From Bacteroidales bacterium (GTDB lineage: Bacteria; Bacteroidota; Bacteroidia; Bacteroidales; F082): a stretch of DNA of 64,000 bases. The stretch is taken from assembly GCA_023229135.1 (NCBI GenBank), contig JALNZT010000004.1:118302-182301 (forward strand), given 5' to 3'. Both the position numbers and the translations under genes were made by a program. Within the stretch, counting starts at the first letter, position 1. Each line of letters begins with the position of its first letter. Below the pieces are notes generated by a model that worked only from the letters and a program-made list of their open reading frames with translations, was not told the origin of the DNA and ran no database searches. Positions 16,458 through 24,536 of this stretch are shown here, in pieces.

Positions 16458-19444
16458 AGGAGATGGGTTTTGATAAAATTGGGAAAGTATACGGTAACCT
16501 CGGTGCCGGAAGCGCTTTTGTCTTCGGCTATTAAGTCTTTGTAGGAAAGCGAGATATTTGTTTTTTCCTGAATATTGATTAGTTCAATACGTCTTTTTAT
16601 AATGGAAAGTCCAAGTGATTTTTTGTGGGTTGTTTTATTGGCTTCGGCTTGTACAGCTGCTTCTTTGCGTCCTATTCCATTGTCAATCACCCTTATTTTT
16701 AGGCTGTTATAAGTTTCGCGTTCAAAATAAATAGCAACCTGGCCGGGTTTATCACTTGGCATCAGGCCGTGCCAAATGGCATTTTCAACAATAGGCTGCA
16801 CAATAAACACTGGAATTTTCACCTTATTTTCGGCAATGCGCTCATCTACATGAATTTGGTAGTTAAACTTGTCTTTAAAACGGGCTGACTCCAGTTCCAG
16901 ATACAGGTTTAAGGCTTCTTTTTCAGCAGCTATGGTGATGCTTTTTTCCTGGGAATTTTCCAGGATTCTGCGCATCAGGTTCGCGAATTTGGTGAGATAG
17001 CGGCTTGAGGCCAGGCGGTCGTTTTGCAGCACATAGCGATGCACGGTATTGAGCGAGTTAAATAAAAAATGCGGGTTCATTTGGTTTATCAACGCTTCCT
17101 GCTGATACCAGTTGATGTCGTATAGCAATTGGTTGTGCTTGTTTGCCGCTTTGATACGCCAGTAAAACAAGGCTACAATTAAGCCAATGAATAACAACAA
17201 CATAATAACAATAAACCAGGGTTTTGCCCAGTAGGGTTTTAAAACATGGATAGACAAGCGCGCAGAATTGGGATTCCAGTTGCCATTGCCATTGAGTACA
17301 CTCACTTCAAAAATATATTGGCCCGAAGGTAGATAAGGATACTGCGCTGTGGTTTTTTGATTTACAATCCAGTCTTCCTCAAGGCCAAGCAATCTGTGGC
17401 GATAGGTTTGTTTGCTTTTGTCTCGAAAACTTATCGCGAAATAATCTATTTGGATATCACTTTGAGAATGATTGACTTGCAGCTGTTTAGTAACTTGTTG
17501 AGGCTGCTGGTTTACCAGTAGCTTGGTAAGGTAAATAGGCATCTGAATATCGGGCCGGACAAGGATTTGTGGGTCTATCACTTGCAGTCCGTTGGCTGTT
17601 GCTAAGTAAAAGACACCATCACGGCTTTCGATAGAATTAATTTCGTTGGCGTGCATGCCCGAGTTTATATTGAACGACTCAAATGACTTGCCTTGCTTTA
17701 AAGCGCTGCGTTTTATCAAACTGATGCCGTTATTGGTTCCTATCAATAGGTATTCTTTATTGGCACCAATATTTTTTATAGTGTTGGATAGCAGTCCTTT
17801 TGACTGGTCGAAACGGCTAAGCCCTTGTTTGGTAAGCATCAGCAAGCCATTGGCTTTGGTTCCGATAAGAAGTGTGTCGTTGAGCGTGAAAATATCGGTA
17901 ATCCGTTTACGCAAGAGATCAAATTTATCTCCTAAATGTGTAAACGTGCTGTCGTGAAAGCTGTATAAGCCATTTAAGGTGGCAAAGTAAATGGTGTCGC
18001 CTATCTGCGAGATATCTTCGATACGCATACGAAATCCAGTGGTTTGTGAGCTGGAATAAGCTACTTCTAAATTGGGGTAGAAGCGGTAGAGACCATCAAA
18101 CTGTCCACTCCACAAGGCACCACTTTTATCAATAAATAAATCTAAAATACTGCGGTATTTGCCTTCACCTTTTTCAGTGTTGAACATTTTGATGTCGTAT
18201 TGGGGTGGCGAACTGCCGGGCAACATCTTAAGTTGGTATAAATATACGCTAGTAGCTATCAAAATCGATGCGCTAGGCTGATGGAATAAAATATCATTGA
18301 TTTCAAAGTTGATTGTCGTATCCAATTCAATAATGTGGATACTTTGATCTGGCATTAATCTGCCTAATCGTCCACGCGAAAGAGCCAGCCAGCACACGCC
18401 TTCAGAATCAATAAACAGGTCACGCACGATATTGAAATTCTGACCAGTACGTCGATTATAGAAAAAGTTACTTTTGAGTGGAATATAAAATATGCCTTTA
18501 GATAGGCTTGTTATCCATACACCGCCCTCGTGATCGAAACCAAAGGAGGAAACCGGCACAGTTTTGAAGTAGTTGGAGGGCTTCTCTGTGAGGTTTAAGT
18601 TGCTAAATTTATACAAACCGTTTGTTGATGTGCCAATCCAGATATTATCTTCAGTATCAATATTTAAGGCGTAAATTATGCTGTTAAAGGTTTTGCTATT
18701 TACTATTTTTCCTTCAAAATCAATCTCATAAATGATATTGTAATCGGATATAAATAACCGGTTTTTATGGTGCTTCATCTTAAGTTGGTGTGGGGAGCCT
18801 TCATATACAAGTAGGGGCAATTCAAATGTAAATGAGCCTTTCGAGCTATGAACTTTATAAGTAGGGCGGTAATTCCTGCTTGAACCATTTATCAAAACTT
18901 TACCTTCGTCAAGCAAAAACAAATGATTAAATGTGGAATCTTTTTCCAAAGGCTTATAAATTGTACCATCACCGGTGATCGACACTAAATCATGACCAAC
19001 TGTATTGATGACTACAGAATCTGGCGAGAAGATATGGTAGGTGTTAAAAAGATAGATTTTGGAAAGATTTTCTGCAAACAAGCTGTCGAGCAAGTGGTTA
19101 TAGCGGTAGGGCTGAATTTTTTCGCCATCAAAAAAAGCCAGGTGACCCCGGATGGAGTTTACCCAAATATTTCCCTGCTTGTCGAGCTCTAAATCGAAAA
19201 CAGTGTTCTCGGGCAGGCCATTGTTTTCGTTGTAAGTCGTGAAATTGTAACCATCATAGCTGACGATACCTTGATCGGTAGCGAACCACATATAGCCGTG
19301 TTTGTCTTGCAGCACATCATAAACCTCAGACGACGGCAGGCCTTGCTCATTGGTGAACTGACGGTAAACAGGTTCCTGTGCCAGCAGATCAAAGCTTAGC
19401 AACAGAATCAAAGCTGAAAATAAAAAAAGCCGAATAGCCTTCAT
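16454..19444 (-). CDS. Propeller-type sensor histidine kinase (LytS/His_kinase family)
   Basis: This 996-residue protein is taken from the ATG at 19444, where a signal peptide begins ('MKAIRLFLFSALILLL..LLAQ'). The periplasmic part has many two-component-regulator propeller repeats ('VLQDKHGYMWFATDQGIVSY', 'NIWIGTSTNGLYKF'), then a Y_Y_Y domain ('YRHRLLGLEEDWI.....YPYLPSGQYIFEV') and one membrane span ('PWFIVIMLLLFIGLIVALFY'). The cytoplasmic part has the LytS-type phospho-acceptor motif 'QMNPHFLFNSLN' (about residue 790) and an HATPase ('VIDNGIGRKEA'). It pairs with the overlapping receiver gene. A promoter lies at 19463-19493. The signal is unknown; such propellers often sense glycans or envelope state. 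Confidence 0.93.
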   Translation of the reverse strand: MKAIRLFLFSALILLLSFDLLAQEPVYRQFTNEQGLPSSEVYDVLQDKHGYMWFATDQGIVSYDGYNFTTYNENNGLPENTVFDLELDKQGNIWVNSIRGHLAFFDGEKIQPYRYNHLLDSLFAENLSKIYLFNTYHIFSPDSVVINTVGHDLVSITGDGTIYKPLEKDSTFNHLFLLDEGKVLINGSSRNYRPTYKVHSSKGSFTFELPLLVYEGSPHQLKMKHHKNRLFISDYNIIYEIDFEGKIVNSKTFNSIIYALNIDTEDNIWIGTSTNGLYKFSNLNLTEKPSNYFKTVPVSSFGFDHEGGVWITSLSKGIFYIPLKSNFFYNRRTGQNFNIVRDLFIDSEGVCWLALSRGRLGRLMPDQSIHIIELDTTINFEINDILFHQPSASILIATSVYLYQLKMLPGSSPPQYDIKMFNTEKGEGKYRSILDLFIDKSGALWSGQFDGLYRFYPNLEVAYSSSQTTGFRMRIEDISQIGDTIYFATLNGLYSFHDSTFTHLGDKFDLLRKRITDIFTLNDTLLIGTKANGLLMLTKQGLSRFDQSKGLLSNTIKNIGANKEYLLIGTNNGISLIKRSALKQGKSFESFNINSGMHANEINSIESRDGVFYLATANGLQVIDPQILVRPDIQMPIYLTKLLVNQQPQQVTKQLQVNHSQSDIQIDYFAISFRDKSKQTYRHRLLGLEEDWIVNQKTTAQYPYLPSGQYIFEVSVLNGNGNWNPNSARLSIHVLKPYWAKPWFIVIMLLLFIGLIVALFYWRIKAANKHNQLLYDINWYQQEALINQMNPHFLFNSLNTVHRYVLQNDRLASSRYLTKFANLMRRILENSQEKSITIAAEKEALNLYLELESARFKDKFNYQIHVDERIAENKVKIPVFIVQPIVENAIWHGLMPSDKPGQVAIYFERETYNSLKIRVIDNGIGRKEAAVQAEANKTTHKKSLGLSIIKRRIELINIQEKTNISLSYKDLIAEDKSASGTEVTVYFPNFIKTHLL

Positions 19445-19462
19445 CAACTGCTGGTTTTTTGA

Positions 19463-19493
19463 CAAATATACGCGAAAATGATGTTTGTTGCAA
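19463..19493 (-). promoter_or_regulatory. Promoter of the sensor kinase/receiver operon
   Basis: Read on the minus strand, TTG (plus-strand 19491-19493) and TATATTTG (19463-19470) are 20 bp apart, matching the Bacteroidota promoter. The kinase ATG is ~19 bp beyond the -7 element. Confidence 0.6.
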
Positions 19494-19794
19494 TGAACAT
19501 TTGCCTTATCAGATTTTCTGAAATCGACCAGTATGACCACTTCAAAAATACATGCTATTTTGAATGGCTTAACGTCGAACTCAGATATCCTGTAAACAGC
19601 TGGCCGAAAGCTTTGAGAGGAAGTTTAAACTTGGATGCCTGCAAAAAGGCTAAAATCGCTTGAATGGAAGCTACAGTAAGGTTTTTTAAGCTGAAAGGCA
19701 CGATTCCGTACAACGGGAAGACCCTGTTTGATAGCTGTCTGGTTTTTAATCCGCAAAATCTCAGGCTTTGCGGACTAAAACACAGACATAAAGT

Positions 19795-20253
19795 TTATTC
19801 CTCCACGGCGGTCCAGTAGGTGGTCTTTCCAATCAAGGAAATACCGATATATCCACGGATTTTCAGCCTGCCGCTATCTTCAAATTTCATGTAGCAGCTG
19901 TAGGTTTTTCCTGATTTTGGATCGTAAATTTCACCATCAGTCCATTCCTTGTTTCCGCTATCATAGCGGAAGCCTGTGAGCATTTCAAGGCCTAAAGTCG
20001 GACGAGTTTTCAGCTTTTCGTCCGGGTTTTTTTTGTCGAGCTTGGGTTTTCCGGTTTCTTCGTCGATAGGAAATTTCAGCCAGACAAGCTTTCCAGTGAA
20101 AACGCCATCCTGCTCTGTAATTTCAATGTGTGCATCGCCGTCTTCGTTGAGCCATTTTCCAAGTACGCGATCGGCATTATTTTGTGCCGAAACGCTGAGC
20201 GACGCGATGCTGAAAGTAAGAATAAATAAAAATGATAAGACTTTGTTTGTCAT
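19795..20253 (-). CDS. DUF2147 family secreted protein
   Basis: This 152-residue protein starts at the ATG at 20253, giving a signal peptide 'MTNKVLSFLFILTFSIASLS', cleaved after 'VSAQ'. The mature part matches DUF2147: 'ADRVLGKWLNEDGDAHIEI', 'GKLVWLK', 'LGLEMLTGFRYDSGNKEWTDG', 'IYDPKSGKTYSCYM' and a terminal 'RGYIGISLIGKTTYWTAVE'. It is predicted to be a periplasmic small beta-barrel, lipocalin/FABP-like. The function of the family is not known. It is a single gene; the ~350 bp on its right-hand side hold two kinds of repeat. Confidence 0.9.
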   Translation of the reverse strand: MTNKVLSFLFILTFSIASLSVSAQNNADRVLGKWLNEDGDAHIEITEQDGVFTGKLVWLKFPIDEETGKPKLDKKNPDEKLKTRPTLGLEMLTGFRYDSGNKEWTDGEIYDPKSGKTYSCYMKFEDSGRLKIRGYIGISLIGKTTYWTAVEE

Positions 20254-20435
20254 AGGATTAAGTGTTATTTGGTGAATAATTTTTGATAAAAGACCAGGCA
20301 TTATTACGATTTGTGTGCTTCAAGAGTTGTTGTTTGCGATAAGTCCCGGCCAAAATCAGTTTGGTAAATATGATGCCAAAAATAGGTGATTTTATAAGAG
20401 CAAAGCGATAATGGGAAAAAATTGCGGAAATTTAT

Positions 20436-20467
20436 GAGTTCACGGGTTGACGAGTTCACGGGTTCAA
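20436..20467. repeat. Short tandem repeat (16-bp unit, two copies)
   Basis: gagttcacgggttgac at 20436-20451 is followed by gagttcacgggttcaa at 20452-20467, then a partial third unit. It lies in the 375-bp gap between the DUF2147 gene and the small lipoprotein gene. Apart from this and the 52-bp repeat next to it, the gap holds nothing recognisable. Confidence 0.6.
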
Positions 20468-20504
20468 GAGTTTTAAACCCATCCACTTATCAGCAAATCA
20501 CCAC

Positions 20505-20556
20505 ACCTGCCTGCTGCCTGCCTCCGACCGTCAGACAGAACCGCAGGAAGGTAGGT
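20505..20556 (+). repeat. Dispersed ~50-bp GC-rich repeat, copy A (diverged)
   Basis: It starts acctgcctgctgcctgcct and ends ccgcaggaaggtaggt, with 'cgtcagacag' in the middle. It is the same element as those at 30125-30174 and 63826-63875, but with several substitutions and two extra bases. The ends form a short inverted repeat (acctgcct/aggtaggt). It is intergenic and has no coding frame. Confidence 0.75.
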
Positions 20557-20628
20557 CAGCACATCACCACATCAACATATTTCATAACGATTGAAAAATT
20601 CACGTAGTTTTGCAGAAAATTATAGCCT

Positions 20629-21033
20629 ATGAAAAGCCTTTTCTCCTTAATAAGTATCGTGTTGATTGGATTAGCTTTAGCGTTTTCTTCCTGCTCTTCC
20701 ACTCCCGAAAGTAAATTACTCGGCACCTGGAAAGTAACTGAAGTAAAGGTAAATTTTGATGGACAGAAGGCCGATCCTCAAACCATTTCACAAGTTGAAA
20801 ATCGCGAAAAACAAACCATCCTGAAATTTACCAGTGACAGCACCCTAAGCATTATCGACGGTAACAACACCCACCGCAGTCTTTGGACACTGGGCGACAA
20901 CGGGCTTATCAGCTATCAATTTGAAAAAGATCAGACCTTTTATGAGCTTGGCACTTTGAAAAACAATGTCATTACAGCCACTTCATCCACATCACTGGGC
21001 GATATTGTTACGATTTTTGAGAAGTCGAAATAG
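20629..21033 (+). CDS. Small lipoprotein with lipocalin-like domain
   Basis: This 134-residue protein has a clear lipobox 'LALAFSSCSS' (Cys about residue 22). The mature part, 'SKLLGTWKVTEVKVNFDGQK....ILKFTSDSTLSI..GNNTHRSLWTL', follows the lipocalin-like/META-like small barrel pattern seen in many Bacteroidota lipoproteins (GTW near the start, then short strands). No ligand can be named. It has its own start and faces the DUF4837 gene, with only 3 bp between the two stop codons and no terminator hairpin, so the two transcripts probably overlap. Confidence 0.75.
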   Translation: MKSLFSLISIVLIGLALAFSSCSSTPESKLLGTWKVTEVKVNFDGQKADPQTISQVENREKQTILKFTSDSTLSIIDGNNTHRSLWTLGDNGLISYQFEKDQTFYELGTLKNNVITATSSTSLGDIVTIFEKSK

Positions 21034-21036
21034 CGA

Positions 21037-22041
21037 TTATTTTGCTTTCTCTTCAGGTATTTCCAGCGTATAAAGTATCGCTTCAAGCTGGCGCAAATAA
21101 TCGCGTTTGGGTTTATTGGGCGCATATACATAGCCTTCGAGTGTTATAAGGCGTTCATAGCGTTCATCAACAACGGTATAGGATAAAAACGGGCCGGCCA
21201 TATAATCGCCTACTACATTCCATAATCCACGCGTTTCCATGGCAAAATCTGTAACATACTGGTTTGTAGGCACACTCACCGGCAATATAAATTCCTTATC
21301 GGTTGACATAAAAGAGTTGCCCACCGGACCGGGAATATATTTTTGGAGCAGCGAATCCCGTACTTTGATCAGGCGCGATAGACTCAGGTCAGCAGTGTCA
21401 TTGTAGGGGCGCACATATAAAATTAGCCCTTGACTGTATTCTGCAACTTCTTTGCGTATCCACATAAAATTACCTTCATTTTTGGCGACGAAAAAGCCTT
21501 CGGGTACCAATAATTTGATGTCCAGCGTTTTTTCTATTTCACTGATTATTTTGTAGTCGGCAGAAGGCCTGAAAAAATCCATCAGCCTTTCCCGTTCTGA
21601 TCTGTCAAAAAGAATCAAAAACCCCTCTTTTTGTGCCTCAAAAGCTTCCACCCATGCTGCGGCAGAGGGTGCAGTGATTTTTATTACTTTTTGTGGCTTG
21701 GCCCAGAGGTCGGAGCGACTTTCCACTACAGCTTCTTTCAGTTTTGGATCAATCTCAACAATAATCATGTTTCGGTGCTTTTTAAACATATCCGAAAGGT
21801 TTGAAACCAGAATATTCGCGACCCTGAATTTCGCTTCTGCTTGAGGTAGCCCATATTGATCCTGACCAAAATAGCTGCGGATTGCCTCGCCCGGCGCGCC
21901 ATTCCATTGCTCTACGGTTTGAGTAATAGCTAAAATTTCAGAAGTGCCGCCTACCGAACGTGGCGTGCGAGGCTGTGGATTGCTACAGGCCTGTAACAAA
22001 AATAAAACAGTAAGAATTGAAACAAAAGTCGTACTTTTCAT
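21037..22041 (-). CDS. DUF4837 family lipoprotein
   Basis: This 334-residue protein has a lipobox 'LLQACSN' (Cys about residue 19). It matches the DUF4837 pattern throughout: 'SVGGTSEILAITQTVEQWNG.PGEAIRSYFG', 'LPQAEAKFRVANI', 'HRNMIIVEI', 'FFVAKNEGNFMWIRKE' and 'TRGLWNVVGDYMAGPFLSYT'. DUF4837 proteins are anchored in the envelope of Bacteroidota; their function is unknown. The gene follows the lytic transglycosylase gene on the same strand (159 bp gap), a neighbourhood that fits an envelope role. Confidence 0.9.
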   Translation of the reverse strand: MKSTTFVSILTVLFLLQACSNPQPRTPRSVGGTSEILAITQTVEQWNGAPGEAIRSYFGQDQYGLPQAEAKFRVANILVSNLSDMFKKHRNMIIVEIDPKLKEAVVESRSDLWAKPQKVIKITAPSAAAWVEAFEAQKEGFLILFDRSERERLMDFFRPSADYKIISEIEKTLDIKLLVPEGFFVAKNEGNFMWIRKEVAEYSQGLILYVRPYNDTADLSLSRLIKVRDSLLQKYIPGPVGNSFMSTDKEFILPVSVPTNQYVTDFAMETRGLWNVVGDYMAGPFLSYTVVDERYERLITLEGYVYAPNKPKRDYLRQLEAILYTLEIPEEKAK

Positions 22042-22200
22042 CAGTCTAAAATTTTGATATTGAAAGATATGTATGTCTTACCAAATTTATCTTTGAAAAT
22101 TTAGCAAGCGTATTTTGGGCTATCCAACACTCCAACACAATTCGCCTTCTACAAAAATAAACGATTAAAACCACAGAAATAGTACCTTAAGAGAAAAGAA

Positions 22201-23943
22201 TTAGCTCGTTTGAGCAATCTTTAGCTTTTGGCCTGGCTTGATGCGTGAGGCATTGTTGAGGTGATTCAGGCTTTTAATCTGATCAACGGTAACGCCATCA
22301 TACTCGCGGGCAATGTCCCAAAGTGTATCGCCATTGCGCACGGTGTGAATCAGAAAATTACCTTCGGTTACTGCATTTGCTGTTTGCTCAGCAGGCTGAT
22401 ACACGCGCAGTTTTTGCCCGGGAACAATCACGGAGCCACGAATGCTGTTCCATTCTTTAAGGTCAGTGACCGTACATTTATATTTCTTGGCAATAAGACC
22501 GAGGTTCTCGCCCGATTTTACGGTATGCGTACTCGAGCTGGCAGAACGCATTACCGGCTTACTTCCTGCCTGCGCCATTGGTGAACCTGAGCCATAAACT
22601 ACCAGCTTTTGGCCCGGACGAATCATCGTGCTTCTCATATTATTCCAAGCCATGAGCTGATTTACACTAACCCGGTATTTTCTTGCAATTAGTCCAAGAT
22701 TTTCACCGCTACGCACGATATGCAGACTGCGATCACTCACTTTTTTAATTTCCTCGATCAGTTTTTCTTTTTTAAGGCCTTCTTTGGTGGTGTAGGCATA
22801 AAGCTGCTCCTCATTGTTCAGGTATGCGCCAATGAAATCGGTAGGAATACGAAGGATATAAGGCTTCTCGGCAGTGGCCGGAATAATATCTTTTTTGAAC
22901 TGAGGATTAAAAAACCGCAGATCTTCTATGCTAATTCCAAGCATTTCGTTCAACTGGTCGAAAGCCAGCACATCGCGCACACTAACAGTATCCGTGCCGT
23001 GCATCACCATTCCGGGATGTGCAGGATAAATATTGTGTTCGGTGGCATAGTTCATCACATAATTTACAGCAATAAAGGCCGGCACATAGCCTCTCGTTTC
23101 GCGAGGAAGGAATGGCCAGATTGCCCAATAGTTTTTTGTTCCTCCCGCACGTCTGATGGCGCGGTTGACGTTGCCTGCACCTGAATTATAGGCGGCAAGC
23201 ACCAAAAGCCAGTCGCCGTATATAGCGTGCAGATCGAGCATATGCTGACAGGCCGCTTCGGTAGATTTGTACGGATCGTAGCGGTCGTCAACCAATGAGG
23301 TTACTTTGAGGTCGTAAACCTTGCCGGTGCCATACATAAACTGCCACAGTCCTTTAGCGCCCATATGTGATCCGGCAGTGGGGTTTAAAGCCGATTCAAC
23401 AACGGCTAAGTGTTTCATTTCCAATGGAATATCGTAGCGGTCGAGCAACTCTTCAAACATCGGATAATATACATATGACAGTCCCAAAACGCGGCTGGTT
23501 AGCTCACGTTTGCGGTTGGCATACAGCTCGATAAATGATTTTACGTGTTTGTTATAAGTTAGATCAATGGGTGTCTCACGGTTCAGATCAGCGATGCGCT
23601 TGCTGTAAATGCTGTCAGCAAATTGCGGGACATCATTGGCCGCGTAGCCATATTGGTTCAGGATTGATGAATCTGTTGTAAGTATGCTGTCACTAAAATA
23701 ACGAATTCTATATAGGCTGTCGAGCATTTTAAGAATGGGAGAATCCTCTACAATAGCTTCACCGCTATTTTGCGCGTTGATTTCAGTCTCGGTCATTATC
23801 AAGCTGTCAGCATTGAAAAAACTGCTGTCAGCTACTGCGAATGTAGAGTCTTGAAGAAGTTCTTCTATTTCTGACTGGGCGAATAAAACGCCGGACAATA
23901 AGAAAAAGTTGAGTAGTAGAACAGCAATAATATTGCGCTTCAT
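22201..23943 (-). CDS. MltD-like membrane-bound lytic transglycosylase with three LysM domains
   Basis: This 580-residue protein has a signal peptide ('NFFLLSGVLFAQS'). The goose-lysozyme/SLT domain occupies roughly 160-320. Its catalytic Glu183 lies in 'HLAVVESALNPTAGSHMGAKG', followed by 'GLWQFM' and 'LVLAAYNSGAGNVNRAI'. Three LysM domains lie near 405-450, 474-517 and 532-578, each 'H.V..G..L..IA..Y..'. The enzyme cleaves peptidoglycan between MurNAc and GlcNAc, forming 1,6-anhydro ends, while the LysM units bind glycan strands. Two LysM domains are common in MltD; three, separated by Ser-rich linkers, is on the larger side. Confidence 0.93.
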   Translation of the reverse strand: MKRNIIAVLLLNFFLLSGVLFAQSEIEELLQDSTFAVADSSFFNADSLIMTETEINAQNSGEAIVEDSPILKMLDSLYRIRYFSDSILTTDSSILNQYGYAANDVPQFADSIYSKRIADLNRETPIDLTYNKHVKSFIELYANRKRELTSRVLGLSYVYYPMFEELLDRYDIPLEMKHLAVVESALNPTAGSHMGAKGLWQFMYGTGKVYDLKVTSLVDDRYDPYKSTEAACQHMLDLHAIYGDWLLVLAAYNSGAGNVNRAIRRAGGTKNYWAIWPFLPRETRGYVPAFIAVNYVMNYATEHNIYPAHPGMVMHGTDTVSVRDVLAFDQLNEMLGISIEDLRFFNPQFKKDIIPATAEKPYILRIPTDFIGAYLNNEEQLYAYTTKEGLKKEKLIEEIKKVSDRSLHIVRSGENLGLIARKYRVSVNQLMAWNNMRSTMIRPGQKLVVYGSGSPMAQAGSKPVMRSASSSTHTVKSGENLGLIAKKYKCTVTDLKEWNSIRGSVIVPGQKLRVYQPAEQTANAVTEGNFLIHTVRNGDTLWDIAREYDGVTVDQIKSLNHLNNASRIKPGQKLKIAQTS

Positions 23944-24104
23944 AAACTAAAAATTATTAATTATTGATGCAAAAATAAAGGATAAAAAAATGATAAAGCC
24001 ATGAATAACTGATAGTAACCAACAGTTAAAGGTTAATAAGTCAGCTGGATGACAAACGCAGTAAGTTTCCTTATAGTATGGTGAAATAAGGAATGAAAAC
24101 AGAA

Positions 24105-24302
24105 TTATTTGATTTCTTTCTCAGATTTTGATTTCTTTTCTTCACCTTCGCCACCAATGCCGTCTTTAAACTCTTTTACGCCTCTGCCTAATCCGCGCAT
24201 CAGTTCCGGAATTTTTTTACCGCCAAAAAGCAATAAAATAATCATCACGATTATCGCAATCTCCCAGCCTCCTGGCATTGCTAATAATATACTTAAATTC
24301 AT
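24105..24302 (-). CDS. tatA: Twin-arginine translocase subunit TatA/E
   Basis: This 65-residue protein has the TatA form: one N-terminal membrane helix ('GWEIAIIVMIILLLFGGKKI'), the 'FGGKKIPELMRGLGRGVKEF' hinge and amphipathic helix, and a short, highly charged tail ('EGEEKKSKSEKEIK'). The ATG at 24302 was chosen because it places the helix at the very N-terminus. It forms the membrane-thinning component that moves folded proteins across the inner membrane together with TatC, which is not in this window. The minus-strand -7 element TATCTTTG lies at 24331-24338. Confidence 0.95.
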   Translation of the reverse strand: MNLSILLAMPGGWEIAIIVMIILLLFGGKKIPELMRGLGRGVKEFKDGIGGEGEEKKSKSEKEIK

Positions 24303-24536
24303 AGTTTCAAAATTTTGATATGTGCAGGGGCAAAGATACATGAATTATTTCTTCTAAAGTTTCTACTTCCGGGTACTATATTTTACCCTATTAATGCGGT
24401 TTTTTTTGGTTTCTATGTAAAGCCAAACTTTTCTAACTTGAGATTTCAGACATTTTTTACAATAAAAACCCCCTTGAATTGGCTATATGTTTAACTTTGG
24501 CTCTCGAAAGAATACTCACAAACCTTCACTTAATCG

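Noticed and set aside
22720..23184. 154-residue plus-strand open frame
   Set aside because: It is antisense to the lytic transglycosylase gene with its LysM domains.
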